A stretch of 36,201 nt of DNA from Caulobacter segnis (GCF_003243465.1 NZ_QFQZ01000050.1:1-36201), one strand, 5' to 3'. Shown: positions 17,426 through 26,530, numbered from the stretch's first letter. Made by a program: numbers and translations. The notes: generated by a model from the letters alone, not told the origin.

Positions 17426-19878
17426 AGCTCGAAGCTCGCGCGGTAGCCGGCCCGGGCGGCGATGGACGCGGTCAGCCGTTCGATCGCGTGGGCGGTCGTG
17501 CCGTCCACGCGGCCGAGTTCCGGCTCGAAGCCGATCTCCGCGTCGGTCAGGGCGGCGAGCGGCGCGAAGGCCTCCGTCCGCCCCCAGAACATCGAGCCGG
17601 CGGCGAACGGGGTCTCAGGCGCCAGCTTCAGGCCCATGCGGCGCGATAGCCGCTCGACCGCGGCGCGGTTGTTGTCCATCACGTCCGGATCGCCGATCCG
17701 CATCCGCGAGCCAGCCGATGCGAGCAGGCCCAGTTTCGGGTCCTGGGCGAAGGCCCGTAGGGCCAGGGCCGCCGCCTCGCCGCCCAGCAGGCCATCGACC
17801 AGCTCGGCGCGCCAGTCGTCGCCCTTTGCGCGGTGGGGCGAGCGCTTGGAGTGGAGCTTGCAGAACACCGAATAGCCCAGGGTTCGCGCGCGGCGCAGGG
17901 TCTCGACGAACGGACGGATGTCGCGGCCGCGGTTCTCGGCGATCGCCAGGTGAGCGCCCGGAAAGGCGGCGCGGGCGCGAGCCAGGTCAGCTTCGCTCCA
18001 GGTCTCCGGCACGGTGATCATCAGATCGAGAATATCGGCCGTGGCGGCCAGGCGCTCGGCGAACCAGTCGATCAGTTCCGGATAGAAAAGGTGCAGCAGC
18101 GTCACGGCGTCGGCGTGCTTGACGAAGGCGGCCTGCGCTTCGGCGACCAGCGGATGAGCGTCGGTCAGGCGCGGCTGGTAGGCGCTGAGCGCGGCGCGGG
18201 TGGCGTGCAGGTAGCCGTGGCCGAACCAGCGGTCCGGCTCGAGATAGGCGCCCTCGCCCCACTCGTTCCAGGCGTTGACGAACACCATCGCCTCGCCCTT
18301 CGGGCGCCGCGCGACGGCGTGGGTCAGGGCGCCCGACAGCCAGGTCAGGTAGCTTTCGGGATCGGCGTTGTGGAAGGCGTGGCCGGCCCAGGGCTTGCGG
18401 GCCTGATTGTCCCAGCCCGGCATGACGCCCGGCACGAAGGCGGCGTCGACGCGCGACAGCTCGGACAGCTTGTGCCGGACCACCGCCGGATAGTCGTAGA
18501 CCTTGCCCGTGAAGTTCCCGTGCAGCGTCGTCACCGCCCTGGTGATCTCGCCCTCGACGATCGCGTGGGGCGGGAAGTCGATGATTCCGTCGAAGCCGTG
18601 GCCGGCGTAGTCCTGGAACCCAAAGGCCGTCGTGCACAGCAGGTGCAGTTCGCCAAGGCCCATGGCCCGCGCCTGGGCCCGCCAGCGCTCGGTGGTGGCC
18701 TTGGCCTCGGGCAGGATCTCGGGACGGTAGAGCACCAGCACCGGCTTGCCGCCGACCCGCAGATAGCGGGGATCGCGGATATAGCGGGCGAGGTCCTCGA
18801 ACACGGCCGCGTCGTCTTCTGGCGAGTGCTTCTGGGCCATCAGGACGTCGGCCTCGTCGCCGTCCCAGCGGCGCGTCCAGTTCTCGTTGGCCCAGCACAG
18901 GGCGAACGGCAGGTCCAGGGTCGGATCGGCCAGATAGAGCTCGATCGGCTTTTCCAGCAGTCGCTTGCCGGCGAACCAGTAGTAGTGGAAGCAGAAGGCG
19001 TGGACGCCCGCCCCCTTGGCCAGGGCGACCTGCTGGGCGATCACTTCGCGCTGGCGCAGGTCGTAGAAGCCAAGATCCCCCGGCAGGCGCGGCTGGTAAT
19101 GGCCCAGGAACTGCGGCTGAGCCTTGGAGACATTGGTCCACTCGGTGAAGCCCTTACCCCACCAGGCGTCATTCTCCGGGAACGGATGAAATTGCGGAAG
19201 GTAGAAGGCCACGACCTTCGGCGCGTCGGCCGGCAGGGCGATCGGCGCGGCGATCGGGGCGGCGAAATGCGGGCTGCGAAGGTTCTTCGAGACCTGGATG
19301 GCATGGGTGTAGGTCGCCAGCACGGGTCCGGCGTCGCCGCCCTTGGCGCGGCTGGCGCGAGCCTGCTCGGCGATCGCCCGGCCCTTGCGCCAGATCGCGC
19401 CGACCGGCCGCCGCAACGGGCCGAGCGCAGGCTTGATCGCCTGGATCGCCACGCCCTTCCAGCCTCGGGGATCCTTGCCCAGGTGGCCCGCCGGCTTGAC
19501 CGCGATATCCCGCACCGTGAAGCGGCAAGGCCCCTCGGACGGATCGAGGCGCAGGCGCAGGAGCTGACGGCTGCGCGCCGGCAACGAGGCGAACCAGCCC
19601 TCCGGTCCCGCCTTCAGGCGCGCATAGGAGTCTTCGGAAAAACCGTCGCCCCAGTCGGCGAACAGGGCGGGTCCGACCAGATCTCCGTCCAGCGCCTCGA
19701 GCTTGACGTCGACGCGCACCGTCCTTGCGGCGCGCAGGGCCGCGCGCTCGGCCTTGGACGGCGTCCAGATCAGCTGCGGGTCGTCGCCCGTTCCGACCAG
19801 GACCAGGCGGCCCTGGGCGTCGACGCCCTCGATGGTCACATCGCGACCGGACTTGAGTCCGTTCGGCAGCGTCGTCAT
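17422..19878 (-). CDS. WbsX-like (GH99-like) and RgpF-like fusion glycosyltransferase
   Basis: The 818-aa protein has three parts. Residues 1 to about 215 are a beta-rich N-terminal domain of unknown type. From about 221 to 560 comes a WbsX/GH99-like domain: VVAFYLPQFHPFPENDAWWG, GFTEWTNV, FCFHYYWFAGKRLLEKP, ALCWANENWTRRWDG, and FVNAWNEWGEGAYLEPD. From about 590 to the end lies a rhamnan-synthesis F (RgpF)-like domain: LLHLFYPELIDWFAERL, ENRGRDIRPFVETL, KLHSKRSPH. WbsX and RgpF domains often occur together in O-antigen and capsule clusters. The start overlaps the methyltransferase stop (ATGA). The combination points to assembly of a complex glycan that the adjacent ABC transporter exports. 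Confidence 0.8.
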   Translation of the reverse strand: MTTLPNGLKSGRDVTIEGVDAQGRLVLVGTGDDPQLIWTPSKAERAALRAARTVRVDVKLEALDGDLVGPALFADWGDGFSEDSYARLKAGPEGWFASLPARSRQLLRLRLDPSEGPCRFTVRDIAVKPAGHLGKDPRGWKGVAIQAIKPALGPLRRPVGAIWRKGRAIAEQARASRAKGGDAGPVLATYTHAIQVSKNLRSPHFAAPIAAPIALPADAPKVVAFYLPQFHPFPENDAWWGKGFTEWTNVSKAQPQFLGHYQPRLPGDLGFYDLRQREVIAQQVALAKGAGVHAFCFHYYWFAGKRLLEKPIELYLADPTLDLPFALCWANENWTRRWDGDEADVLMAQKHSPEDDAAVFEDLARYIRDPRYLRVGGKPVLVLYRPEILPEAKATTERWRAQARAMGLGELHLLCTTAFGFQDYAGHGFDGIIDFPPHAIVEGEITRAVTTLHGNFTGKVYDYPAVVRHKLSELSRVDAAFVPGVMPGWDNQARKPWAGHAFHNADPESYLTWLSGALTHAVARRPKGEAMVFVNAWNEWGEGAYLEPDRWFGHGYLHATRAALSAYQPRLTDAHPLVAEAQAAFVKHADAVTLLHLFYPELIDWFAERLAATADILDLMITVPETWSEADLARARAAFPGAHLAIAENRGRDIRPFVETLRRARTLGYSVFCKLHSKRSPHRAKGDDWRAELVDGLLGGEAAALALRAFAQDPKLGLLASAGSRMRIGDPDVMDNNRAAVERLSRRMGLKLAPETPFAAGSMFWGRTEAFAPLAALTDAEIGFEPELGRVDGTTAHAIERLTASIAARAGYRASFEL

Positions 19879-20792
19879 GCCCGCCCCCTCAGCCCAGCCA
19901 GCAGACGCTGAACAAGCCCCTGCCGCTCCGGGCCGCGCTTGCGGATCACCACCGCCGCCTGCCAGAACTGAGCGGGATCGTCGACATAACGCACGACGTC
20001 GCCCCCGTGAGGCGCGGCTTCCTTGGCCACGAACTTGGCCGTCACGACGGTCTCGCCGAACACGTCAGGGCCGCGATAGTCGCCGCCGCCGGACGGCAGA
20101 TAGGCGATCCCGTCGCGCGCCAGCGCCTCGCGCAGGCCGGGCAGCAGATCCTTGTAGACGGACAGGGCGGCAAGCCAGGCGTTCGGCGAGCTGGCGTCGG
20201 TGGCGGCCAGGAAGTCCAGGAACCGCGGCGGCTCGACCGTGAAGACCAGCAGACCACCCGGCGCCAGGACGCGCAGCAGCTCGGCCAGCCAAGCGCGGAA
20301 CAGGTGCGGCGGCAGGTGGGTGAACACCGAATAGGCGGTGATCAGGCGGAACGATCCGTCCGCGAAGGCCAGGGGCTGGCCGTTGGCGATCGTCTCGAAC
20401 CGCCCCGGCAGGTCCGCGCCGTTGCAGAAGGCGACCATGTCCGGGTCGATGTCCACCCCGACCATGTTGTCGGTCGCGAAGTCGCGCAGGAAGAACCGGC
20501 CGATCCGCCCCCAGCCGCTACCGAAGTCGAGATAGCCCTGGCCGGTCGAGCGCTTGTAGGCCTTGTCGCCCATGCTCTCCTGGGCGAAGGCGTAGAACTT
20601 GCCAGCCTCGTCCAGCGCGTCTTCGTAGGCGGAGCCGACGAACTGGCGCTGGATCTCGGCGGACGGGAAGTCCGGGAACACGCATCCGTCCTGCACGCGC
20701 TCGGACACCGAGCGCTTGAGGGCGGCGATCCAGGCGTCGAGCTTCAGATTTCTGACGTCCTCATGCGCCAGCGGGCGGACGGCGTCGCTCAT
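19875..20792 (-). CDS. Class I SAM-dependent methyltransferase
   Basis: This is a 305-aa methyltransferase. Motif I is YLDFGSGWGRIGRFF (about 87-101), followed by VGVDIDPDMVAFC, and PGGLLVFTVEPPRF later in the Rossmann fold. The start is the ATG at 20792 that overlaps the Wzt stop (ATGA); the open frame extends upstream to 21002, but that stretch is the shadow of the ATPase gene. In ABC-dependent O-antigen clusters a methyltransferase may cap the glycan chain and set its length. A role in modifying a glycan precursor is equally possible. The methylated atom cannot be told. Confidence 0.75.
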   Translation of the reverse strand: MSDAVRPLAHEDVRNLKLDAWIAALKRSVSERVQDGCVFPDFPSAEIQRQFVGSAYEDALDEAGKFYAFAQESMGDKAYKRSTGQGYLDFGSGWGRIGRFFLRDFATDNMVGVDIDPDMVAFCNGADLPGRFETIANGQPLAFADGSFRLITAYSVFTHLPPHLFRAWLAELLRVLAPGGLLVFTVEPPRFLDFLAATDASSPNAWLAALSVYKDLLPGLREALARDGIAYLPSGGGDYRGPDVFGETVVTAKFVAKEAAPHGGDVVRYVDDPAQFWQAAVVIRKRGPERQGLVQRLLAGLRGRA

Positions 20793-21541
20793 GCGGCCCG
20801 CGCTTCCCGATAGGCCAGCCAGTCCTCGGTGGAGCCGAGGAACGCGATGCGGCCGCCTTGCAGTTCGCAGACGCGGTTGCAGACGCGCTTGACCAGGTCG
20901 TGATCGTGCGTGGCCAGCACGACGATCTTGGCGTCCTCGACCATCTTGTGCATGCGCTGTCCGGCCTTCTGGACGAAGTCGGCGTCGCCCGCGCTGAGCC
21001 ACTCGTCCAGCACCAGGATGTCGGCCTCGAACTCGGTGGCGACCGAGAACATCAGGCGCGCCAGCATCCCGGCCGAATAGGTCCGCACCGGCAGATGCAG
21101 GAAATCGCCCAGGCCCGAGAATTCGGCGATGGCGTCGACGCGGCTGTCGATCACCTTGCGCGGCAGGCGCCGCATCAGGCCCAGCTTGTGGATGTTGCGA
21201 AGGCCGGTGGCCTCCATGTCGATCCCGGCGTTGAGGGCGATCATCGACGTGATGTCGCCGTCGATCTGCAGATCGCCGCGGGTCGGATGATAGATGCCGG
21301 CGATCACCTTCAACAGGGTCGTCTTGCCCGAGCCGTTGTGGCCCACCAGCGCAATGCGGTCGCCCTCGTTGATCTCAAGATTGATGTCCGACAGCGCCTT
21401 GACCGCCGCGACGTCGCCGGCGGCCTTGTACATCTTGCCGCCGACCGCGAGGTTGAACACCGCGCTGCGCAGCGACTGCGAGCGCAGGCTGTAGACGAAA
21501 TAGTCGAGATCGACGTTGGTCAGCTTGATCTGGTGGGTCAT
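20789..21541 (-). CDS. wzt: Polysaccharide ABC exporter ATP-binding protein (Wzt/KpsT type)
   Basis: The 250-aa ATPase has Walker A GHNGSGKT (67-74), signature YSAGM (155-159), Walker B ILVLDEWLSAGD with D179-E180, and the switch histidine in ATHDHD. The N-terminal segment before the first strand and the IALNAGIDMEATGLRNI Q-loop region are typical of polysaccharide exporters. Wzt proteins that recognise a capped O-antigen carry an extra C-terminal carbohydrate-binding domain of about 180 aa; it is absent here. This resembles KpsT-like or short Wzt proteins, so substrate choice probably does not depend on end-cap recognition. It starts nine bases after wzm, with GGAGG in the gap. Confidence 0.88.
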   Translation of the reverse strand: MTHQIKLTNVDLDYFVYSLRSQSLRSAVFNLAVGGKMYKAAGDVAAVKALSDINLEINEGDRIALVGHNGSGKTTLLKVIAGIYHPTRGDLQIDGDITSMIALNAGIDMEATGLRNIHKLGLMRRLPRKVIDSRVDAIAEFSGLGDFLHLPVRTYSAGMLARLMFSVATEFEADILVLDEWLSAGDADFVQKAGQRMHKMVEDAKIVVLATHDHDLVKRVCNRVCELQGGRIAFLGSTEDWLAYREARAA

Positions 21542-21550
21542 CGTCGCCTC

Positions 21551-22342
21551 CTACAGCCAGAAGACCACGCGCTTGCGGAACACCGCGAGCAGACAGAGCG
21601 CGATCAGGGCCAGGACGCCGGTCGTTCCCAGCACCCAGACCCAGTCGGCGGACGTCGGGGCGTGCCCCAGGAGCGGCGCGCGCAGCAGGTCGACCTGGTG
21701 GGTCAGCGGATTGAGCTCGACCGTGCGGCGGGCCTCGGCGCTGAGGTGGTCGACGGTCCAGAAGACGGGCGTGACGTAGAACAGGAGCTGCACGACATAG
21801 CTCATCATGTAGGCCACGTCGCGAAAGCGGGTCGACGGAATGGCGATGATGAAGCCCTGGAAGCAGACCACCAGCAGCATCAGGGCCACGGCCGGGATCA
21901 GCGTCCAATGGGGCATGACGAACTTGCGCATCAGCAGCATCACCGCCCAGAAGGCGATGAGCTGGAACAGGAAGTTGGTCGCGGCCTTCTGGGCGTGCAG
22001 GAACACGTAGAAGCTCAGCGGCAGGCGTTGGCTCTGCATCAGGCCCGCGTTGTAGAGGAAGATCGCCTGGGCCTCGGCGATGGTCGTGCCGACCAGGGAC
22101 CAGGCCAGCAGCCCCGCCACCACCTGCGGATAGCTCTTGGACATGTCCACGCCCATCAGCAGGCTGACCACGAAGGCCAGGGCGAAGGCGATGACCAGCA
22201 GGTTGCAGGCCATCCAGAACGGCCCCAACACGGACCGCTGAAAGCGCGAAGCCGTCTGGTCCAGCCCCAGCCGCCACCAAAGGGGCGCAAGACGAACGCC
22301 GTCGGCTACGTCCTTGAGGGCCGCCATCAATGGGCTCGGCAT
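21551..22342 (-). CDS. wzm: Polysaccharide ABC exporter permease (Wzm/KpsM type)
   Basis: The 263-aa ABC-2 type inner-membrane protein has six hydrophobic segments and the family start SRFQRSVLGPFWMACNLLVIA. Other marks are the QSQRLPLSFYVFLHAQKA loop, RFRDVAYMMSYVVQLLFYVTPVFW, and ELNPLTHQVDLLRAP near the last helices. It is the first gene of the operon and has GAGGAAGG upstream of its ATG. With the ATPase it should move a lipid-linked glycan, such as O-antigen or a related surface polysaccharide, to the periplasmic face. The promoter lies in the 229-bp divergent gap to the MCP-like gene. Confidence 0.88.
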   Translation of the reverse strand: MPSPLMAALKDVADGVRLAPLWWRLGLDQTASRFQRSVLGPFWMACNLLVIAFALAFVVSLLMGVDMSKSYPQVVAGLLAWSLVGTTIAEAQAIFLYNAGLMQSQRLPLSFYVFLHAQKAATNFLFQLIAFWAVMLLMRKFVMPHWTLIPAVALMLLVVCFQGFIIAIPSTRFRDVAYMMSYVVQLLFYVTPVFWTVDHLSAEARRTVELNPLTHQVDLLRAPLLGHAPTSADWVWVLGTTGVLALIALCLLAVFRKRVVFWL

Positions 22343-22571
22343 GCGGTTCCTTCCTCGGGGCCTGTCAAAGGGCCGGAGTTCAATATCATCGCGACCAAAT
22401 CAGGGCCGCGGGCCGGCCGGTCGCCGGGTTCGCGCCTGCTTACAGAGCACCGCGCCGGACGACAATGGTTCGACGCATCGCCGAGCGACGGTCTTTCAGA
22501 ACACTGTGCGGCCTTTACGGCAAATTCGCACATTGGCGGCATGGTGACGCGTAATCCTCTACGGCGATCTC

Positions 22572-24320
22572 ATGATCTCTTCTTCTCTGGCGGTGTCCGC
22601 CTCTTCCGCGCCCCACGCCGATGACAGGGTCAGCGCCTGTCTCGAGGCCGCGCGCAGTGCGATCGAGGGACGATTCCTCGAGGTCGGCGACGTGCTCTCG
22701 CGCGCCGTGGACGGCATGAACACGCTGATCACCGCGCTGGATCGGATGAAGGAAAGCCTGGACGGGGACAGCGTCGCGATGGCCGCCCGCGAGCTGGGCG
22801 AGGCCTCGGACACGCTGCGGCGGCTGCCGCAAAGCCTGGAAGGCCGCCTGGCGACGCTGAGCGACCTGGTGAAGGTCGGCGCCGACCTGAACAAGTGCAT
22901 CGAGGACATGCACAAGCATCTGGCCTACCTCCGGGTGTTCGGCGTCAACATCAAGATCACGTCCGGCGGCATCGCCGCCGCCGGCCCGGAGTTCGCGATC
23001 TTCGCCCAAGAGATCTGCGACTGCATCGAACTGGGCCGCAACCAACTGGACAAGTTCCGCGCCGATCTCTCAACCCTGGACGGCGACCTGCGCCGGGCCC
23101 TGGGCGAGGAAGCCGACCTGGCCCGGCGGTGCGACGAGCTCCTGCCCGCCGTGCCCGACTCCCTGGTCGCCCAAGTGGCGGCGATCACCGCCCATCAGAG
23201 CCGCATCAGCGACATCAGCCAGAAGGTCGGCGCCCTCGCGCGCGAAGTCCGCAAGAAGGTCGCCTCCGGCCTCGCGGCGCTGCAGATCGGCGACATCACC
23301 CGCCAACGCATCGAGCACGTGCAGTTCGGGCTTTCGCTGCTGCAGGCCCCCGAGGTCCTGGCCCTGCCGCACGACGCCCGCACGCGGCTCAGCGGCTTTC
23401 TGCACAGGCTGCTGATCGCCCAGCTGGACGCGACCGCCCGCGACTTCCGGCGCGATGTGTCTCGCATCGGCCTGAATGTCGGCGCCATGGCGGCCGACGC
23501 CAGCGAGATCCTGCGCCTGCGCGACCACGCCGAAGGCCAGGGCGACAACGGCAATTTCCTGCGCGGGCTCGAAACTAACGTGGCCACGGCCTTCGCCCTG
23601 GTCGACGACATCGAGGCCGGCGAACGCTCCGCCGAGATCGTCAGCCGCTCGGCCGCGCGGTCGGCCCGCGAGCTCGCCGCCCAGGTCGCCGCCATCCAGA
23701 ACATGCGCGCCGACGTGCAGATGATGGCGATGAACACGACGCTGAAATGCTCGCGCATCGGCGAGACCGGCAAGCCGCTCGGCGTCATCGCCATCGAGCT
23801 GCGCCAGCACGCGACCCATCTCGAGACCTCGGCCAGCCACACGCTGGCGGCGCTGGAATCGCTGTTCGGCTCGACCGCCGATGCCGAAAACGATGCTGGC
23901 GACGACTTGGAGCGCAAGGTCAGCGCCGCCGCCGCGGCCGCCGAGGCGCTGCGCGATGCGGTCGAACGCATCCGCAAAACCGGCGACGAGGTCGAGGGCG
24001 ACCTCGCCCACGCCGCCGACCAGGGCGGCCAGGTGGTGGCCATGCTGAAGCAGGCGGCCGGACGGTTCGACTTCGACCGGCAGGTCGGCGGTTATCTCGA
24101 CGAGGCGCTGGAACTGCTCTCGCGCGAGGCCGGCGAAGGCCCGATCGACGACCTCGTCGCCGTCCTGGCCCCGCTGATGGCCAAGCTGTCGCGCACCTAC
24201 ACCATGGCCCAGGAGCGTGAGGTCCACGCCCCGTTCGCCGACCAGGTCGGCGAGGTTCCCGAACTCAATCCGCACGCCCAGCCGCCCGCGGCGCAGGACG
24301 ACGACGACGTGCTGTTCTAG
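22572..24320 (+). CDS. Soluble MCP-like signalling protein with degenerate hairpin tip
   Basis: The 582-aa, almost entirely helical protein has no signal peptide, no membrane helix and no HAMP domain. Residues about 381-420 (MMAMNTTLKCSRIGETGKPLGVIAIELRQHA) align by eye with the MCP tip LALNAAVEAARAGEHGRGFAVVASEVRKLA seen in the receptors of this window, but most key residues are changed. An acidic tail ends DDDDVLF. It is divergent from the wzm operon and convergent with the che operon. I infer that it joins or modulates a chemoreceptor-like array without being a normal receptor. No clear ribosome site precedes the ATG at 22572, so the start is uncertain. Confidence 0.6.
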   Translation: MISSSLAVSASSAPHADDRVSACLEAARSAIEGRFLEVGDVLSRAVDGMNTLITALDRMKESLDGDSVAMAARELGEASDTLRRLPQSLEGRLATLSDLVKVGADLNKCIEDMHKHLAYLRVFGVNIKITSGGIAAAGPEFAIFAQEICDCIELGRNQLDKFRADLSTLDGDLRRALGEEADLARRCDELLPAVPDSLVAQVAAITAHQSRISDISQKVGALAREVRKKVASGLAALQIGDITRQRIEHVQFGLSLLQAPEVLALPHDARTRLSGFLHRLLIAQLDATARDFRRDVSRIGLNVGAMAADASEILRLRDHAEGQGDNGNFLRGLETNVATAFALVDDIEAGERSAEIVSRSAARSARELAAQVAAIQNMRADVQMMAMNTTLKCSRIGETGKPLGVIAIELRQHATHLETSASHTLAALESLFGSTADAENDAGDDLERKVSAAAAAAEALRDAVERIRKTGDEVEGDLAHAADQGGQVVAMLKQAAGRFDFDRQVGGYLDEALELLSREAGEGPIDDLVAVLAPLMAKLSRTYTMAQEREVHAPFADQVGEVPELNPHAQPPAAQDDDDVLF

Positions 24321-24360
24321 CCAGCGCCCAGGCCCGCGGCCGCTGGCGGCGGCGCTGGCT
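24319..24360 (+). terminator. Inverted repeat after the MCP-like gene
   Basis: A 10-bp perfect inverted repeat AGCCAGCGCC / GGCGCTGGCT begins at the stop codon of the MCP-like gene, with a smaller GC-rich hairpin in its loop. No T-run follows, so termination is possible but not certain. Confidence 0.3.
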
Positions 24361-24463
24361 GCAAAGCTTGGACTTCGCATGTTGGTGGAGGCGCGCGTCG
24401 AGACGCGACGACCCCAACTAAGCCCTCAGAACCAACGAAAATTTATAGGATCAGGCTGTTACG

Positions 24464-24500
24464 CCCTCAGCCCTGGATGATCGCATCCAGGGCTGGAGGG
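24464..24500 (-). terminator. Terminator hairpin of the che operon
   Basis: This long hairpin lies two bases past the cheB stop on the minus strand. The stem is AGCCCTGGATG / CATCCAGGGCT with an ATCG loop, extended by CCCTC / GAGGG after one mismatch. It is followed by AT-rich sequence with TTTT about 30 bases later rather than an immediate T-run. Confidence 0.55.
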
Positions 24501-24502
24501 TC

Positions 24503-25615
24503 CTAGCGCTTGGACGCCTTGAGGACTTCGGAGGCGATCTGGTGCAGGGGGGAGACGCGGTCGACGCAGCCCCGCGCGATGGCTTCCTTGGGCATGCCGA
24601 ACACGACCGAGGTGGCTTCATCCTGGGCGATCGTGAAGGCCCCGGACTGCTTCATTTCCTCGAGCCCGCGCGCGCCGTCGTCGCCCATGCCGGTCATGAT
24701 CACGCCGACCGCGTTGGAGCCGGCGGACCGCGCGGCCGAGCGGAACAGCACATCCACCGACGGACGGTGGCGTGTGACCAGCGGGCCGTCCTTGACCGAG
24801 ACGTAGTAGCGCGCGCCGCTGCGCTCCAGCAGCGTATGCTTGTTGCCCGGCGCGATCAGCACGCGGCCCCGCAGCACGGTGTCGCCGTCCTCGGCCTCCT
24901 TGACCGAGACCGCGCAGATGCTGTCCAGCCGCTGGGCGAACGAGGCGGTGAACCTTTCTGGCATGTGCTGGACGATGACGATGCCCGGCGAGTCGGGCGG
25001 CAGGGCCTCAAGCACTTCGCGCAGGGCTTCGGTGCCCCCCGTGGAGGCGCCGATGCAGATGATGGTCTCGGTCGTGCGGGCCATGGCCTTGGCGCCGGCC
25101 GCGGCCTTGGGCGGCGGCGGCAGCATGGCGTCGGCGGTCAGCTTGCGCTCCGGCTCATAGAGCGGACGGTCGACGGAGATCGGCGGACGCCGTGCGCCGG
25201 CGACCTTGGCGCTGGCCGCGGCCTTGACGGCGTCGCAGATCCGGATGCGCGATTCCATCAGGTGCTCGGCCACCCCGATCTTCGGCTTCAGCACGATGTC
25301 GACGGCGCCGGCCTCAAGGGCCTGCATCAGGGTCTCGGTGCCGCTCTCGACCAGCGACGAGCACATGACCACCGGCACCGGGTGCTGGGCCATCAGCTTG
25401 CGCAGGAAAGTGATGCCGTCCATGCGCGGCATCTCGACGTCCAGGGTGATGACGTCGGGAATCTCGTCGCGGATGCGGCGCGCGGCCACGAACGGGTCGG
25501 AGGCCACGCCGATCACTTCGATCTGCGGATCGGACTCCAGCACCGAGGCCAGCGTCTGCCGAACCGTCGCGGAGTCGTCGACGATCAGAACACGGATTTT
25601 TGGACGATTGGGCAC
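24503..25615 (-). CDS. cheB: Chemotaxis protein-glutamate methylesterase CheB
   Basis: CheB removes methyl groups from, and deamidates, chemoreceptors once phosphorylated by CheA. The 370-aa protein has a receiver domain (D13, D14, phosphorylated D59 in TLDVEMPRMDG, K110) and a linker of about 60 residues. The catalytic domain has the Ser-His-Asp triad: S191 in GASTGG, H217 in VQHMPERF, and D313 in TGMGDDGARG. It starts with GTG two bases after cheR ends and is the last gene of the nine-gene operon. Length and motifs are standard. Confidence 0.95.
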   Translation of the reverse strand: MPNRPKIRVLIVDDSATVRQTLASVLESDPQIEVIGVASDPFVAARRIRDEIPDVITLDVEMPRMDGITFLRKLMAQHPVPVVMCSSLVESGTETLMQALEAGAVDIVLKPKIGVAEHLMESRIRICDAVKAAASAKVAGARRPPISVDRPLYEPERKLTADAMLPPPPKAAAGAKAMARTTETIICIGASTGGTEALREVLEALPPDSPGIVIVQHMPERFTASFAQRLDSICAVSVKEAEDGDTVLRGRVLIAPGNKHTLLERSGARYYVSVKDGPLVTRHRPSVDVLFRSAARSAGSNAVGVIMTGMGDDGARGLEEMKQSGAFTIAQDEATSVVFGMPKEAIARGCVDRVSPLHQIASEVLKASKR

Positions 25616-25617
25616 AG

Positions 25618-26478
25618 CTAGGGCTTCTGGAACACGGTGTTGGCCACCTGGCGGACCGGCAAGTCGAGGCCGACGATGGACTCAGAATGACCCAGAAACA
25701 GATATCCGCCAGGGACCAGATGGTCGCAGAGCCGGCTCAGCACCTTGGCCTGGGTCGGCTTGTCGAAATAGATCAGGATGTTGCGGCAGAAGACGATGTC
25801 CATGTCGCGCTCGATCGGATAGGTCTCGTCCATCAGGTTCAGCCGCCCGAAGGCGACCTTCGACCGGAGGTCCGGCCGGATGCGGACCTCGGCCACCGAA
25901 CGGTCCTTCGACTGCAGCAGGTACTGGCGGCGACGGGCCATGGAGACCGGCTCGATCATCGCTTCGGGATAGCGGCCGGCGACGCCCTTCTGCAGGACGT
26001 CGGTGCAGATGTCGGTGGCCAGGATCTGGTAGTCGAGGCCTGGGCGGTCGGCCACGAAGTCCTCCAGCACCATGGCCAGCGTATAGGCTTCAGCGCCGAT
26101 CGAGGCGGCCGCGCTCCAGATCCGGATCGGCTTGCGACGACCCTGCGCCAGCGCCGGCAGGCCCTTCACCTCAAGAAAGTCGAAGTGCGACGGCTCGCGG
26201 AAGAACTCGGTCTTGTTGGTCGTAACGACATCGATCAGGTGGACCGTCTCGGCCTCCAGACCATCGTCCTCGAACAGGAACCGGCAGTAGTCGTTGAGGC
26301 TCGCGTGGCCGTAGGTCCGCATCCGGCGACGCAGGCGCCCCTCGAGCATCGTCTTCTTGTTGGCCGGCATCTTGATGCCGCTGTACTCATGGATGAAGGC
26401 GGACAGCCGCGAGAAGTTCTTGGCTGACAGCTGGTCCAGGTGCGAGTCGACCGGCTGCGCGGAAAGGGCTTGCGACAC
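25618..26478 (-). CDS. cheR: Chemotaxis protein methyltransferase CheR
   Basis: CheR adds methyl groups from SAM to receptor glutamates. The 286-aa protein has the helical N-terminal domain, then TTNKTEFFREPSHFDFL, the SAM-binding IWSAAASIGAEAYTLAM, ILATDICTDVL, and FCRNILIYFDK near the end. The glycine-rich loop differs slightly from the common WSAACSTGEEPYS form (GAEAY for GEEPY). There is no C-terminal pentapeptide-binding extension. It sits between cheW and cheB; a GC-rich hairpin CGCGGTC-GCGA-GACCGCG (26504-26521) lies in the 52-bp gap before it and may tune expression. Confidence 0.93.
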   Translation of the reverse strand: MSQALSAQPVDSHLDQLSAKNFSRLSAFIHEYSGIKMPANKKTMLEGRLRRRMRTYGHASLNDYCRFLFEDDGLEAETVHLIDVVTTNKTEFFREPSHFDFLEVKGLPALAQGRRKPIRIWSAAASIGAEAYTLAMVLEDFVADRPGLDYQILATDICTDVLQKGVAGRYPEAMIEPVSMARRRQYLLQSKDRSVAEVRIRPDLRSKVAFGRLNLMDETYPIERDMDIVFCRNILIYFDKPTQAKVLSRLCDHLVPGGYLFLGHSESIVGLDLPVRQVANTVFQKP

Positions 26479-26530
26479 GGGTTCTACTTTCGTCGGGCGC
26501 GGGCGCGGTCGCGAGACCGCGACTCGAGCG

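Noticed and set aside
17833..19911. Long plus-strand frame of 692 codons opposite the WbsX-RgpF gene
   Set aside because: It is antisense to a clearly recognisable glycosyltransferase, its product is a low-complexity Gly/Ala/Arg/Val mix, and such mirror frames are common in high-GC DNA.
20858..22624. Plus-strand frame of 588 codons opposite wzt and wzm
   Set aside because: It is antisense to two recognised transporter genes and reads into the divergent promoter region; no family features.
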